DNA of 64,000 nt. Origin: Wolbachia endosymbiont (group B) of Gerris lacustris. Its GTDB lineage: Bacteria > Pseudomonadota > Alphaproteobacteria > Rickettsiales > Anaplasmataceae. Position 1 is the stretch's first letter. Every line of letters starts with the position of its first letter. The DNA lies in the NCBI RefSeq assembly GCF_964028355.1, contig NZ_OZ034761.1, positions 1,573,074 to 1,637,073 on the forward strand, given 5' to 3'. This document shows, piece after piece, positions 30,722 through 41,163 of this stretch. The translations under genes and the position numbers were made by a program. A model generated the notes under the pieces. The model ran no database searches, was not told where the DNA came from, and worked only from the letters and a program-made list of their open reading frames with translations.

Positions 30722-31315
30722 ATGAAATATCCAGACTTTACATTAGAAAATACACTGTCAGGAATGATAGCAGGAGTAGATGAAGTTGGAAGAGGCCCGC
30801 TTGCTGGTCCAGTTATATCTGCAGCTGTAGTATTTACTGATAGGAACATAATTATTGATGGTATTAATGATTCAAAAAAATTGACTCCTAAGTGTAGGCA
30901 AGTTCTATGTGAAAAAATAACATCTGTTGCAAAATTTGGTATAGGAATGGCAAGCGTGGAAGAGATAGACTTGTACAATATCTTGCAAGCAACAAAGCTT
31001 TCAATGAAACGTGCGCTGGCAAACTTGGATCTAGAACTAGATTATGTTTTGGTTGATGGTAACCAACCACTTGAAGTAAAATGGCAAACAAAATCCATAG
31101 TGAATGGTGATAGTTTAAGTATATCAATTGCAGCCGCTTCAATCGTTGCAAAAGTTACAAGAGATCGGCTTATGGAAGAATTGCATAATAAACATCCTCA
31201 ATATAATTGGTATAGAAATAAAGGATATGGAACAAAAGAACACCTCAGCGCTATTGGCCTTTATGGAATAACGAAACACCATAGAAAGAATTTTGCACCT
31301 ATACGGACACTTTAA
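30722..31315 (+). CDS. rnhB: Ribonuclease HII
   Basis: A 197-residue enzyme removing RNA from RNA-DNA hybrids. IAGVDEVGRGPLAGPVISAA carries the catalytic Asp/Glu pair; DSKKLTPKCR, VDGNQPL and KVTRDRLMEEL follow. I chose ATG 30722 (AGGAA just upstream, 5 bp after mraY stops); a longer frame from 30635 would overlap mraY by about 80 bp. Confidence 0.95.
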   Translation: MKYPDFTLENTLSGMIAGVDEVGRGPLAGPVISAAVVFTDRNIIIDGINDSKKLTPKCRQVLCEKITSVAKFGIGMASVEEIDLYNILQATKLSMKRALANLDLELDYVLVDGNQPLEVKWQTKSIVNGDSLSISIAAASIVAKVTRDRLMEELHNKHPQYNWYRNKGYGTKEHLSAIGLYGITKHHRKNFAPIRTL

Positions 31316-32101
31316 TCACTTACCTTTTTTGAAAGGCATACTTTCATTAAATAGGCAAACTGTGCTTGATCCGTTTCTTAAGGTAAATACCGAACTTACT
31401 CTTTCGACTATTAGATAATCATCAACTGTACGGAAATTTATCAAGGACTCATACCCTGCAGAATCAACCATAAAAACTGCTGGAAAATCAGAATTTATTT
31501 TATTGAATTGTAGATATGTAAATCTTCCGTCATCAAAAACCTTAATTGGTATTATTGATTGACTGCCTTTAACGTGCGAGATGGAATAGTTAAAATTCAA
31601 GCCTTTCTTTATAACCTCAACATCACTTATATCAGGGATAGTGGTATGACTAGCTTGCTCTAGAATATCACCGTTACTCGTTGAATAAATTTCATCACTG
31701 TTGAACAGTGGATAAAGAAACCTTACTTCATATGCTAACCTTGGATCATCTAGTCCGGTTGCCTCTTCAGCGTGAAACTCGAAATAATAAACTCTTTTAT
31801 TGGTAATTATAGTTGCATTAGTATCCGCAATATCATCTATAGGCTTAATAAACAATCTGTTACCTTGAGGAAGAAGTTGCCAACCAGTTGCATCACCCAT
31901 TGAAAGATTCTCTATTATCTCCCCTGGCTCAAACAATATGCTGGATTGATAACCATAAAAGCCCGTGTACTTATGTATAGCCTGTGGATTATAATTCATT
32001 ACCTTTATGTGGTTATCACCGGCTATTGGTCGTGCTTCCTGTTTTGCAAACACATCACTACCACAAAAAAATAATAGCGCAGCAAACAGCAACCTAATCA
32101 T
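31316..32101 (-). CDS. virB9: VirB9-family type IV secretion protein (orphan)
   Basis: A 261-residue secreted protein: signal peptide MIRLLFAALLFFCGSDVFA, then NATIITNKRVYYFEFH and LAYEVRFLYP, typical of the VirB9 N-terminal domain, and a C-terminal domain with NFNYSISHVKGS and VFDDGRFTYLQF. VirB9 is part of the outer-membrane core complex of the T4SS. No other vir gene adjoins it, matching the stand-alone second virB9 known in Wolbachia. The 3' end abuts rnhB. Confidence 0.9.
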   Translation of the reverse strand: MIRLLFAALLFFCGSDVFAKQEARPIAGDNHIKVMNYNPQAIHKYTGFYGYQSSILFEPGEIIENLSMGDATGWQLLPQGNRLFIKPIDDIADTNATIITNKRVYYFEFHAEEATGLDDPRLAYEVRFLYPLFNSDEIYSTSNGDILEQASHTTIPDISDVEVIKKGLNFNYSISHVKGSQSIIPIKVFDDGRFTYLQFNKINSDFPAVFMVDSAGYESLINFRTVDDYLIVERVSSVFTLRNGSSTVCLFNESMPFKKGK

Positions 32102-32262
32102 AGTATCAAAATAAACTAGTCTTCATCTTATCATTGATAGGCATGCACTGCAACTGTTAAGCAGTACTATAAACCTCAATTATAAATTAGAAAGAAATAA
32201 GTCAAACTTTTTGAGTATTTTAGAACTACAGAAGCTTCAATTGAGTTTGGAATTCTGCCATT

Positions 32263-32718
32263 TCATTTCGTAAACATACCAATAATTTTATCCACTATTC
32301 CACCCATATTTGCTTCAGCTTGAGTATGCGCTATTTTACCACCGTGTAAAATTAATTTAGGATCTGCACCAGGTGATATATTAACAAATTTACTACCAAC
32401 AACCCCACTGCTAGCAATTAGAGCTGAGCTATCAACTGGCAACTTTATATCTCGGCTTACGCACATATCGATTCGTGCTATGTAGGTAGCTTTGTCAAGC
32501 GATACACCAGTTATGCTTCCAATTTCTACACCAGAGATCTTGACACTATCACCAACCCCTACACCGTTAGCATCAGTAAAAAGGCCATGTATTTTATAGC
32601 AATCCTTATAGTTTCTCTTTATGTAAGATAGCTTATTAATAGCGAAGAAGACAAGAAAAATAGTGAAAATTAATACAAACGATCCAGCAATTATTTCAAG
32701 TATATTTGACCTTCGCAT
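32263..32718 (-). CDS. mlaD: MlaD/MCE-family lipid transport protein
   Basis: A 151-residue protein with one N-terminal TM (FVLIFTIFLVFFAINKL) and an MCE domain (GLFTDANGVGVGDSVKISGVEIGSI, VSRDIKLPVDSSA, VGSKFVNISPGA). MlaD binds phospholipids in the periplasm and works with an ABC transporter that keeps outer-membrane lipid asymmetry. It starts 2 bp after the NDUFA12-type gene, so both are one transcript. Confidence 0.92.
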   Translation of the reverse strand: MRRSNILEIIAGSFVLIFTIFLVFFAINKLSYIKRNYKDCYKIHGLFTDANGVGVGDSVKISGVEIGSITGVSLDKATYIARIDMCVSRDIKLPVDSSALIASSGVVGSKFVNISPGADPKLILHGGKIAHTQAEANMGGIVDKIIGMFTK

Positions 32719-32720
32719 CT

Positions 32721-33026
32721 TTAATTATTAGGATTCCAGCTTTCATAGTAGTTTTTCACCTTTTGATTTGGGTAGTATGCACCTTTCGTACCTGTTAAAT
32801 TAGGAGTTTTTCTTTTGTTATTATTAACTGGTACTGCATTATTAGTATAATGCAGCCATATATGCCATTCTGGAGGAATTGTTGTGGGCTCAGAAACATT
32901 ACCATATATTACCCATCTTTTCCCTTTACTTGACTCATAGTAAGAATTTCCGCTTTCATCCCTACCTATAAGTTTACCTTTTCTCCTTAATAAGTTTGTT
33001 ACTGCATTATAAATTTTAGATAACAT
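32721..33026 (-). CDS. NDUFA12-family complex I accessory protein
   Basis: A 101-residue protein with the B17.2/NDUFA12 signature: LIGRDESGNSYYES, KRWVIYGNVSEPTTIPPEWH, WLHYTNNAVP. In alphaproteobacteria this family is an extra subunit or assembly factor of NADH:quinone oxidoreductase. Co-transcribed with mlaD. Confidence 0.88.
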   Translation of the reverse strand: MLSKIYNAVTNLLRRKGKLIGRDESGNSYYESSKGKRWVIYGNVSEPTTIPPEWHIWLHYTNNAVPVNNNKRKTPNLTGTKGAYYPNQKVKNYYESWNPNN

Positions 33027-33090
33027 AAAGGTATTAAAATAAAAAGTATTATATATACTAATACTTTAACGATGTATTAACAACAGTTTA

Positions 33091-34539
33091 ATGCAATTAC
33101 CAATTCTACAAGTTATTATACCAATAATTGCATCGATGTTCTGCTTTCTTACCAGGAAACATAGGGTGTCCTGGTTTATCTCTTTTTTTACAACGGCAGC
33201 TACTTTCTTTATTTCATTAATGTTGCTAGTGAAAACATACAATGGTGAAATTATAACTTATTATCTTGGAGATTGGGCTCCTCCATACGGAATAGAGTTG
33301 AGAATTGACATATTGAACTCCTTGATTCTAACTTTGGTGAATTTTATAGCGCTGATTAGTGTGCTTTATAGCTTTCATATTAATGAAAAAGAGATTAGCA
33401 AAAACAAAATCTCTGGTTTTTACTCTCTATTTCTACTGTGCCTAAGTGGATTACTTGGGATTTTAGTCACAAATGACATATTCAATCTTTATGTCTTTTT
33501 AGAAATTTCATCTCTTTCTTCTTATGTTTTAGTTTCAATGGGAAGGGATAAGAAAGCTTTAGTTGCAGCATTTGAATACCTCATTAGTGGTACTCTAGGA
33601 GCAACATTTTACTTGTTTGGCATCGGCCTTTTATACTCTATGACCGGAACGCTCAACATGTCTGACATGGCTGAAAGAATAGTACCATTATACGATAATA
33701 ACATCATAAGACTTGGTACATTATTCATTTTTGTTGGTCTCTCAATCAAAATGGCACTGTTTCCACTCAGCAGATGGCTGGTTAACGCATATAGTGAAGC
33801 ACCTAGCTTCATTAGCATATTTTTTTCAGGTACAGTAACCAAAGTGATGATATATGTTTTTATCAGAATCTTTTACACTGTTTTTCAGCAAAATTTTTTC
33901 TTACCACTAAGCAACGTGATGATCATCCTTGCGCTTTGTGCTGTTGTATTTGGATCAATATCTGCAATGATCGAAAAAGATATAAAAAGACTGTTTGCTC
34001 ACTCCAGTATCAGTCAGATTGGCTATATAATTTTAATGCTGGGTTTAAATTCAAAAGCAGGTTTGTTTTCAGCAGTTCTTCACATAGTAAATCATAGCAT
34101 GATAAAAACGTCTTTATTCATGACTGCAGGGTGTATTTCTTATAAGTTTGGTATGACAAAAATAGAAAATTTATCAGGACTAAAAAAGTCAATGCCCTAT
34201 ACAACACTTGCATTTACTCTACTTAGTTTCGCATTAATCGGTGTACCTTTGACAAATGGCTTTGTAAGTAAGTGGTATATGATGAAAGCAATTATCGAAT
34301 CTCATGCATGGATTTCCCTCGCAGTTTTTGCTGCTGGCTCTTTTCTTGCACTAATATATATGTGGAGGGTGGTAGAGAAAATGTATTTTGAAAATAGCGC
34401 AGCATCAAACGCTGGAATGACACTTAATGAGGTACCATTACTTATGCTCTTTTGTCTATTATTTATGGCAATTTTAACAGTAATAACTGGGATATATAGT
34501 AGTCCAATTCGGTTGGTAATTAATAAATTTGCTTTTTGA
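33091..34539 (+). CDS. mnhD: Monovalent cation/H+ antiporter subunit D (MnhD/MrpD-like)
   Basis: A 482-residue membrane protein of the NuoN/NuoM/MrpD family with about 14 helices. Features: LGDWAPPYGIELRIDIL, DIFNLYVFLEISSLSSYVLV (key Glu), SIKMALFPLSRWLVNAYSEA (key Lys), FAHSSISQIGYI and IVNHSMIKTSLFM. LGDW and EISSL lean towards MrpD rather than complex I proper. It would exchange Na+ or K+ for H+. It precedes rodA. Confidence 0.85.
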   Translation: MQLPILQVIIPIIASMFCFLTRKHRVSWFISFFTTAATFFISLMLLVKTYNGEIITYYLGDWAPPYGIELRIDILNSLILTLVNFIALISVLYSFHINEKEISKNKISGFYSLFLLCLSGLLGILVTNDIFNLYVFLEISSLSSYVLVSMGRDKKALVAAFEYLISGTLGATFYLFGIGLLYSMTGTLNMSDMAERIVPLYDNNIIRLGTLFIFVGLSIKMALFPLSRWLVNAYSEAPSFISIFFSGTVTKVMIYVFIRIFYTVFQQNFFLPLSNVMIILALCAVVFGSISAMIEKDIKRLFAHSSISQIGYIILMLGLNSKAGLFSAVLHIVNHSMIKTSLFMTAGCISYKFGMTKIENLSGLKKSMPYTTLAFTLLSFALIGVPLTNGFVSKWYMMKAIIESHAWISLAVFAAGSFLALIYMWRVVEKMYFENSAASNAGMTLNEVPLLMLFCLLFMAILTVITGIYSSPIRLVINKFAF

Positions 34540-34584
34540 TTTTCTTATGTTTTATTGTATCTAAAAGTCTGTAAAGTTTTCGCT

Positions 34585-35688
34585 ATGGATAAGCTGAAGA
34601 AGATTCACTTATTATTAGTCATTAACGTAATAGCTCTGTTTTGCGTTGGCATTGTTGTTCAATATTCTTCTGCTGGAGGAAAGTGGGCTCCATTTGCAAT
34701 TCACCAATTGGTCATATTCTCTTTCTTCCTTTTGCTTGCTATAGCTATGTCATTTATAGAGCTAGATTTTTATTTGAAGCACGCTTATTTTTTTTACATA
34801 GCAGCAGTAATTGCGCTGTTAGCAGTAAATTTTTTTGGCTCGCATATAATGGGTGCAACGAGATGGATAAGAATTGGGTCAATTAGTTTACAACCATCAG
34901 AATTTGTAAAAGTGGGCTTAATACTTGCACTTGCTCATTATTTTAATAAACAAAGTGTGTATAAAATGATGAAATTTCAAAGTTTATTTAAGCCACTTAT
35001 AATTATTTTCTTACCTGTATTCCTTGTATTGAAGCAACCTAATTTAGGAACAGCTGTAATAATATTGTTTATAGGAGCATCAATTATATTCACAGCAATA
35101 ATGGAAAGACCTCATTTAATAATTTTTGGAACTCTTGGCATTTTCGCAATACCAGCTATTTGGCCTTTTTTGCGCCCTTATCACAAGCAAAGGATATTAT
35201 CATTTTTGGATTCATCAGTAGATCCACTTGGAATAGGTTATAATGCACAGCAATCTCAAATAGCTATTGGTTCAGGAGGTTTATTTGGTAAGGGATTTGT
35301 TAATGGGAGTCAAACTCAACTTGGATTTTTGCCAGAGAAACGCACAGATTTTGCTTTTGCGGTACTTAGTGAGGAATGGGGGTTCTTAGGCAGCATGGCT
35401 TTGATTTTACTCTATACCACATTGCTTGCTATAATATTCTCCATTGCTTACAGGTCAAAAAATTACTTTTCTAAGTTAATATCTATCGGGGTTTTTGCCT
35501 TTTTTAGTGCTCATTTCTTTATAAACATTGGAATGACAATAGGCTTCTTACCTATAATAGGTGACCCACTTCCATTTCTATCCTATGGCGGAAGCACAAC
35601 TGCTGCGAGCTTAATATGTATAGGATTGCTACTTAGTTCCGTGGCATCTACAAAGAACTTAAAGCTAAGTTTCCGATTTCACCCATAG
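34585..35688 (+). CDS. rodA: Rod-shape SEDS protein RodA
   Basis: About 367 residues, ten TM helices, SEDS family peptidoglycan glycosyltransferase that polymerises lipid II. GATRWIRIGSISLQPSEFVKVGLI, LKQPNLGTAVIIL, GSGGLFGKGFVNGSQTQLGF and LPEKRTDFAFAVLSEEWG are RodA-like rather than FtsW-like. I prefer ATG 34585 (MDKLKKIHLLL); a TTG ten codons earlier is possible. Keeping RodA with MraY and DapF suggests residual wall synthesis. Confidence 0.92.
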   Translation: MDKLKKIHLLLVINVIALFCVGIVVQYSSAGGKWAPFAIHQLVIFSFFLLLAIAMSFIELDFYLKHAYFFYIAAVIALLAVNFFGSHIMGATRWIRIGSISLQPSEFVKVGLILALAHYFNKQSVYKMMKFQSLFKPLIIIFLPVFLVLKQPNLGTAVIILFIGASIIFTAIMERPHLIIFGTLGIFAIPAIWPFLRPYHKQRILSFLDSSVDPLGIGYNAQQSQIAIGSGGLFGKGFVNGSQTQLGFLPEKRTDFAFAVLSEEWGFLGSMALILLYTTLLAIIFSIAYRSKNYFSKLISIGVFAFFSAHFFINIGMTIGFLPIIGDPLPFLSYGGSTTAASLICIGLLLSSVASTKNLKLSFRFHP

Positions 35689-35731
35689 AAAGAGCTTAGA
35701 CAACCATCACTCTGCTAATGGTTAACGTTCT

Positions 35732-36973
35732 TCAATGAGAATCCCATTTTACGGTGCTTAAATCTATTCCTTCTTGTACCATTTCCAAAAGTGGACTCAT
35801 CTCTCTTAGCCGTCCAACATTTTTAGTAACAAGATCTGCTGCGTATAGAACTTCATCTTTAGTTGTAAATCGGCCAAGGCCAAATCTAATTGATGAATGC
35901 TCAAGATCGTGGCCATTGTTTAGTGATCTTATAACATAAGAAGGCTCAAGGGATGCAGATGTGCATGCAGAACCAGAGCTTACTGCTAAATCCTTGATTG
36001 CCATGATAAGAGACTCACCCTCAACATAAGGAAAACTTAAGTTAAGGTTACCTGGAATCCTATTTTCGTAGTCACCATTTAAAACAACATCAGGAAATGC
36101 CTCTTTTATTTTGTTGTACAAAATATCTCTCAACTCTTCTAATCTGCTTGCTTCTATTTCCATTTCTTTTTTAGCGATACGTGCTGCTTCACCAAAACCA
36201 ACTGCAAGGGGAGTAGGAACTGTTCCAGAGCGCATGCCTCTCTCCTGTCCACCACCACTAATTAGTGGCGTCAACCTAACACGAGGATTTTTTCTACGGA
36301 CATATAATGCACCTATTCCCATAGATCCATAAATTTTATGGCTAGAAAGGCTCATAAGATCAATGTTCATTTCATTTACGTCTATTGGAACTTTTCCAAA
36401 GCTTTGGGCAGCGTCTGTATGAAAAAATATATTATGCTTTCTACACATTGCACCAATTTCTTTGACAGGTTGCATTACTCCGATTTCATTATTTGCCATC
36501 ATCACTGAAATCAGAATTGTTTTATCAGTGATTGCCTTCTCAAGCTTCAACAAATCTATAATTCCGTTTTGCTTAACGGACAAATATGTAACTTTAAAGC
36601 CTTCATTTTCCAGATGTCGACAAGAATCTAAAACGCACTTATGCTCCGTGCAGACAGTTATTATATGATTTCCCTTATTCTTATAAAAATGAGCAACACC
36701 TTTGATAGCCATGTTATTTGATTCGGTTGCACCCGAGGTAAAGACGATTTCTTTGCTGTCTGCATTCACTAAATCAGCAATGTGCTTCCTTGCTTTTTCT
36801 ACTGCTTCCTCAGCTGTCCAACCAAATGAATGACTACGAGAGTGTGCATTACTAAACTCACCAAAATAAGGTATCATCACCTCCAAAACACGAGGATCTA
36901 CTTTAGTAGTAGATTGATAATCGAGAAATATTGGTAATTTTATTTTAGCATTGCGTATTTTTTCCATATTCAT
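35732..36973 (-). CDS. iscS: Cysteine desulfurase IscS
   Basis: A 413-residue PLP enzyme that takes sulfur from cysteine for Fe-S clusters and tRNA thiolation. [44 protein letters not shown], the PLP lysine in [16 protein letters not shown], and the active-site Cys loop [14 protein letters not shown] are all present. Full length. A second ATG two codons on may be the actual start. Confidence 0.96.
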   Translation of the reverse strand: MNMEKIRNAKIKLPIFLDYQSTTKVDPRVLEVMIPYFGEFSNAHSRSHSFGWTAEEAVEKARKHIADLVNADSKEIVFTSGATESNNMAIKGVAHFYKNKGNHIITVCTEHKCVLDSCRHLENEGFKVTYLSVKQNGIIDLLKLEKAITDKTILISVMMANNEIGVMQPVKEIGAMCRKHNIFFHTDAAQSFGKVPIDVNEMNIDLMSLSSHKIYGSMGIGALYVRRKNPRVRLTPLISGGGQERGMRSGTVPTPLAVGFGEAARIAKKEMEIEASRLEELRDILYNKIKEAFPDVVLNGDYENRIPGNLNLSFPYVEGESLIMAIKDLAVSSGSACTSASLEPSYVIRSLNNGHDLEHSSIRFGLGRFTTKDEVLYAADLVTKNVGRLREMSPLLEMVQEGIDLSTVKWDSH

Positions 36974-37143
36974 AGTCAGGTTTCAGCATAGAAGTTACAA
37001 TATTTAGTAGCACTAAAGCTTAATTTTTTCAAGATATAATCTTGCCTAAACGCAAGTTGTCAGCGCTCTCTCCTACGTTATTCCACTGTCCCTGTAATGT
37101 CATTTTCTATGATCAGTATTTATGCAGCTAGGTCGAATACGCG

Positions 37144-38033
37144 CTAGGTAACCCTACTAGTGCTAGCAGCTTCTTGACGCCCATCCATTAAGACTGCTAC
37201 TCCATCAACTTTAGTACTGGGCTTTAACATCATATATGTAGCACTACCAACTGCTAGTCCTGTTGCTATAACTGCAACCACTGCTATTGGTGTAGAGGGT
37301 TTTGACTCAGCTGTAACTATTCCAGTTGCAGAAAGTGCTTTCGCTATTAAAACACCTGATAATGCAGTTGTACTACCGGCAAAAAAACCTTTCGCAATTG
37401 CTGATGTACGTTGTTTTTCCTCTTTAGCTAAATTCCTAGAAGCAGTTCTAGCATGATTTTTCACATTAACATAGGAGCCTTCACGTTTTTTTGGCAAAGT
37501 AAATACATAATCTCTTCGAATAGCCAAAAATGCAGGTGGCATTCCATATTCATCTTGTATATTAACATCCGCACCGTTTCTTACGAGAGAGTATACCACG
37601 TCTGCATGGCCATTCATAAGAGCTAAATGTAAAGGTGTCCATCCCTCCTTATCTTCTTGTTCATTAATCCTGATTTCATCTTTTTCCAACAGAGCATCTA
37701 CTACCTCTTTATAACCATTTTCAGCAGCTAAATGTAAAGGTGTCTTTTTATTTTCATCTTTTATATTAACATCTATCCCTTTTGTTACTATTAAAGCCTT
37801 TGTCAAGCTCGTATAGCCTAACTTAGCAGTTAAATGTAATAATGTGAATTCATTATCTCCAACTTCAAATTATAATTTACATAAAAATTACTCTCTTCCC
37901 ACTGTTTAAATACCTCTTCATTGCTTGCCTTTAGCTCTTCTTTTACTTTTTCAATTACGTTCCTTTTATCTAATTTATTATCACTATTAACCGTACTTAA
38001 TACTTCCCGCCACTGCTGATAATTTATTGTCAT
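37144..38033 (-). pseudogene. Ankyrin-repeat protein, frameshifted
   Basis: The 5' part (37830-38033) reads MTINYQQWREVLSTVNSDNK to FYVNYNLKLE; the frame then slips near 37850-37865, after which DNEFTLLHLTAKLGYTSLTK continues into ankyrin repeats (KTPLHLAAENGYKEVVDALL, GWTPLHLALMNGHADVVYSL). Two hydrophobic segments follow near the C-terminus (AGSTTALSGVLIAKALSA, IAVVAVIATGLAVGSATYMM). One indel separates it from an intact gene of about 295 codons. Ankyrin proteins of this kind are candidate host-acting proteins. The downstream 220-residue frame starting at 37806 could still be translated. Confidence 0.8.
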
Positions 38034-38154
38034 AATTTTTACCCCAATCTTAAATAATTTATTTTAATTTTTAAATAATTAAAATAAGAAATCAATATTT
38101 ATTTTAAATGAGCTTATAATCGAAATTGTGGGTAGCAAATTATTGCCTCTTGAA

Positions 38155-38697
38155 TCACAATGTTCGTATAGCTGCAACCCTGAAGCTACTATCTCTCATC
38201 CACTGAAGATATTGCACAGCGCTATCTACTTGATCGTCGTGGCGGGTTTCTGGAAACATTAAAATCTCATACTCAAAATCGCTGAGCCATACTGCTTGGT
38301 GTGGCAGAAAAACCTTGCCAGATTCTATTATCGGAACAATCTGGTGGAATCGAGCAAGTTTGCCACCGTGTGGCACTATCCCGATAATAGGTATTGCCTT
38401 GAGCTCTTGAATCAATTGCTGACCGCTTGTTTTTGCTTCGATTAAAATTGAGTGTGGCTTCCATCTTGCAGCTAGTGACAGAACTTGTTCTTTAAGTTTT
38501 GGATACTCAAGCTTCGCACGGTACACATCGAGTAAATAAAACTTATTATTCACCTTTGTCCAGGTAGTGCAGACACTAAAGCCGCTAGAATCGTTTGTTG
38601 AAACAGCAGTGTCCCAGCTCTGAGTTATATGTGAGAGATTGTCAGGAAAATTTCTATAGCGTTTCAACCATTCTTGCTTAATTATACCACTTGAAAG
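38155..38697 (-). pseudogene. Phage terminase large subunit, C-terminal fragment
   Basis: About 180 residues from SSGIIKQEWLKRYRNFPDN through SWDTAVS (first nuclease Asp), ILIEAKTSGQQL and RHDDQVDSAVQYLQW (last Asp), the nuclease domain of a packaging terminase. The ATPase half is missing; sequence of an IS110-type element begins at the break. Most likely a relic of a WO-type prophage. Confidence 0.85.
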
Positions 38698-38711
38698 TTG
38701 TAAGTTAAAAA

Positions 38712-38924
38712 TGTGATATAAAAGAGATAAGAGGGAAAGATAACCCTACTCACTATAGGAATAGGGCTATCACGGGCGTGTGCGACCGAATGAAAGTTGG
38801 TATTACAACCGTAGCCATCAAGGTAAACTAGCCCCATCTCTCGATACGTTTGAATAGTTGCATGGGACATATGTATGCACCCGTTTACAATCTTAAATTA
38901 ATTAAACTATCGAGGTTATTTATT
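38712..38924 (+). ncRNA. Candidate IS110 bridge RNA region (left-end noncoding)
   Basis: About 210 bp without a convincing gene between the terminase break and the IS110 transposase start. Short stems are visible (CCCTA with TAGGG near 38743-38767; GGCTA with TAGCC near 38766-38815). IS110-group elements carry a structured bridge RNA at this place. The RNA itself is inference. Confidence 0.3.
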
Positions 38925-39122
38925 ATGATTACATCTTATCAAAATTTCATTGGCATTGATATCGGAAAATTTAAAAATGTTGCTGCAGCTTATAACCAAA
39001 GGAGCGCTATCAAGTTTGACAATGATGCTACTGGTTGGCAACAGTTGTTTCAAAAATTTTCAGATATCCTACCTAATTCTCTAGTAACTTTAGAAAACAC
39101 TGGAAAATATGAGCTTGGCTTA
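38925..39122 (+). pseudogene. IS110-family transposase, N-terminal part
   Basis: 66 codons beginning MITSYQNFIGIDIGKFKNVA, with the first Asp of the DEDD RuvC-like centre, ending NTGKYELGL where IS630 copy D cuts in. The sequence right of copy D does not continue the gene. A C-terminal part of the same family lies inverted at 49383-49940. Confidence 0.85.
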
Positions 39123-39520
39123 TACCAATTCCCGCTATACAAGCAACGAATAGACAATAATGGAAAAAAAGCCATACTGGAGTAAGTAAAATAGCGAGGT
39201 TTAGATGGCATTAAGATCAAAATTATTGGATGAAAAAGTGGTGGAATCAGCAAAAGAGATGCTGAAGAAAGTAAGAAATAATGCGTATGTTGCAAAAAAA
39301 CTAAATGCTGTAATTGCAGCAAAAAAGCACAGTATAACAGCTGTAGCAAAAATATGTTGCATTTCGAGAAAGGCAATTACTACATGGATAAAGCACATAA
39401 AATTTGGAAGAGAAGAAAAATTATTTTCTCCACCTCAACGCCGTAGAAAAACTATATTGAACCAAAGTCAACTTGAACAAATTGAGGTGTGGATAGAGGA
39501 AAACCCCAATATTACTATTA

Positions 39521-40383
39521 GAACCTGTACATGATCTCAAGAAAGGAATAAACTAAGAGATAATGTATATAAGTTAGGATATATGAGGAGTGTATACCCA
39601 AGTGATATAAGTCGGGAAAGATTTGAGATTATATTACCAGATCTAGAATCCTGTAGAAAAAAAACAAAACCAAGAAAACTGGATTTATATGAGTTATTTT
39701 GCGGTGTACTTTATGTGCTAAAAAGTGGCTGTCAGTGGCGAATGCTACCAAAAGAGTTTCCAAAATGGCGCAATTGTTACGATTACTTCAAGAGATGGAG
39801 TAAAAAACCGAATGAAGATAGAGAAAGTGTTCTAGAAATTGTCTTAAAAAAAATTAGTTGGAGAGGTTCGTTTCAACAGTGGTCGGAATACAAAAACAAG
39901 CTTCTGCATCATTGATGCTCAAAGTGTAAAAAACACCGATATTGCTGAAGAAAAAGGTTATGATGCCGGCAAGAAAATTTCAGGAATAAAGCGTCATATT
40001 GCAGTAGATACGCAAGGTTTGCCACATGCAATTTATATTACTACAGCTAATATCGGAGATCGTACTGCTGCTGTAGAGATGATTTGTAACGCAAGAAAAA
40101 ATCTTTCCGAAGTTCAAAATATACTAGTTGATGCAGGTTATACAGGAGAAAATTTTGCAACTCAAATAAAAACGACTATTGGTGCAACCGTTGAAGTAAT
40201 AAAACGAAGTGAATTACATACCTTTGTTGTATTGCCAAAAAGGTGGGTTGTAGAGCGTTCTTTTGCTTGGCTGGAAAAGTGTAGACGGTTATGGAAAAAT
40301 TGCGAGCGTAAACTCAATACTAGACTACAAATGGTCGTTCTAGCTTTTACTGCCTTGCTCCTCAAAAGATTATGAACAGGCTC
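39521..40383 (+). mobile_element. IS5-family element, copy 2 (863 bp)
   Basis: Inside IS630 copy D with TTA at 39518-39520 and 40384-40386. Comparison with uninterrupted IS630 copies proves the 3-bp duplication and the exact ends. Confidence 0.95.
39583..40375 (+). CDS. IS5-family transposase, two frames (copy 2)
   Basis: ORF A 39583-39915; ORF B from the A8 run (39846-39853) to 40375. Identical in layout to copy 1. Confidence 0.85.
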
Positions 40384-41163
40384 TTAGAGAAATGAGAATA
40401 AGAATCCAAGAAAGATTTGGTTTGAATATCAGCAAATCCACAATACATCGTAATATGCAAAGAATGAAATTCTCATATATCACACCAAGACCAGTTCATA
40501 GTGGACAGGATAAAAATAAGCAAGAGGAGTTTAAAAAAAAACCTCAATGAAACTATTGTCATGCATTCTGAAAAAGAGCTATTTTTCTTCGATGAATCAC
40601 GGTTTGGTACACATTCAAAAGTTGGACATGGGTGGTTTAAAAAAGGCAGTAGGACACAGGTTAAGGTAAAATTAGGTAGGGAAAATTTTTATCTCTATAG
40701 TGCAGTTAATCCCAGAAATGGAGAGAATTTTAGCTTATTTGCACCAAACGTCAACACTGCTTGTATAAATATATTCCTTGAACAGATGTCGCAATATTTA
40801 GGAATACGAAAGGCTTTTCTCGTGATGGATTGCGCTAGTTGGCATAAGTCAAAAAGTTTAAAGATACCTAAAAATATCGAAATTATATACCTACCACCAT
40901 ACTCACCTGACCTCAATCCTGTTGAGAGGTTTTGGTTATATATAAAACAGAACATTTTGCGCAATAAAATCTACGATACAATTGTTCTGCTTGAGAGCGC
41001 TTTGTGTAAATTTATTACCTCTCTTTCCCCTTCCACGGTTAAACAACTCTGCAATGCTTCTTATTTGGTTCATTAATAATGAGAGTTGGTATAACAATTA
41101 AAATCTCACAACAAATTTGTTGTTTCATAGCTTTTATATAATCTATAATTGCAACTGTTTTAA

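Larger units (their letters stand above)
39205..41076 (+). pseudogene. IS630-family transposase interrupted by IS5 (copy D)
   Basis: Frame 1 runs 39205-39520 and resumes at 40384; frame 2 is 40501-41076. Inactive as it stands because the DNA-binding half is broken by the IS5 at 39521-40383. Confidence 0.85.
39123..41091 (+). mobile_element. IS630-type element, copy D, carrying an IS5 insert
   Basis: 1103 bp plus an IS5 of 863 bp and its TTA duplication. ORF 1 (from 39205) is cut after NPNITIR; ORF 2 (40501-41076) is whole. The outer flanking triplets differ (TTA left, TAA right), pointing to recombination. Confidence 0.9.

Noticed and set aside
38770..38790. GTGTGCGACC as a second group II intron start
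   Set aside because: No domain V, no RT and no exon context nearby; the region is better explained as the IS110 left end.
38682..38870. 62-codon minus-strand frame upstream of the terminase
   Set aside because: No family resemblance; it overlaps the IS110 left-end noncoding region and is in a different frame from the terminase.
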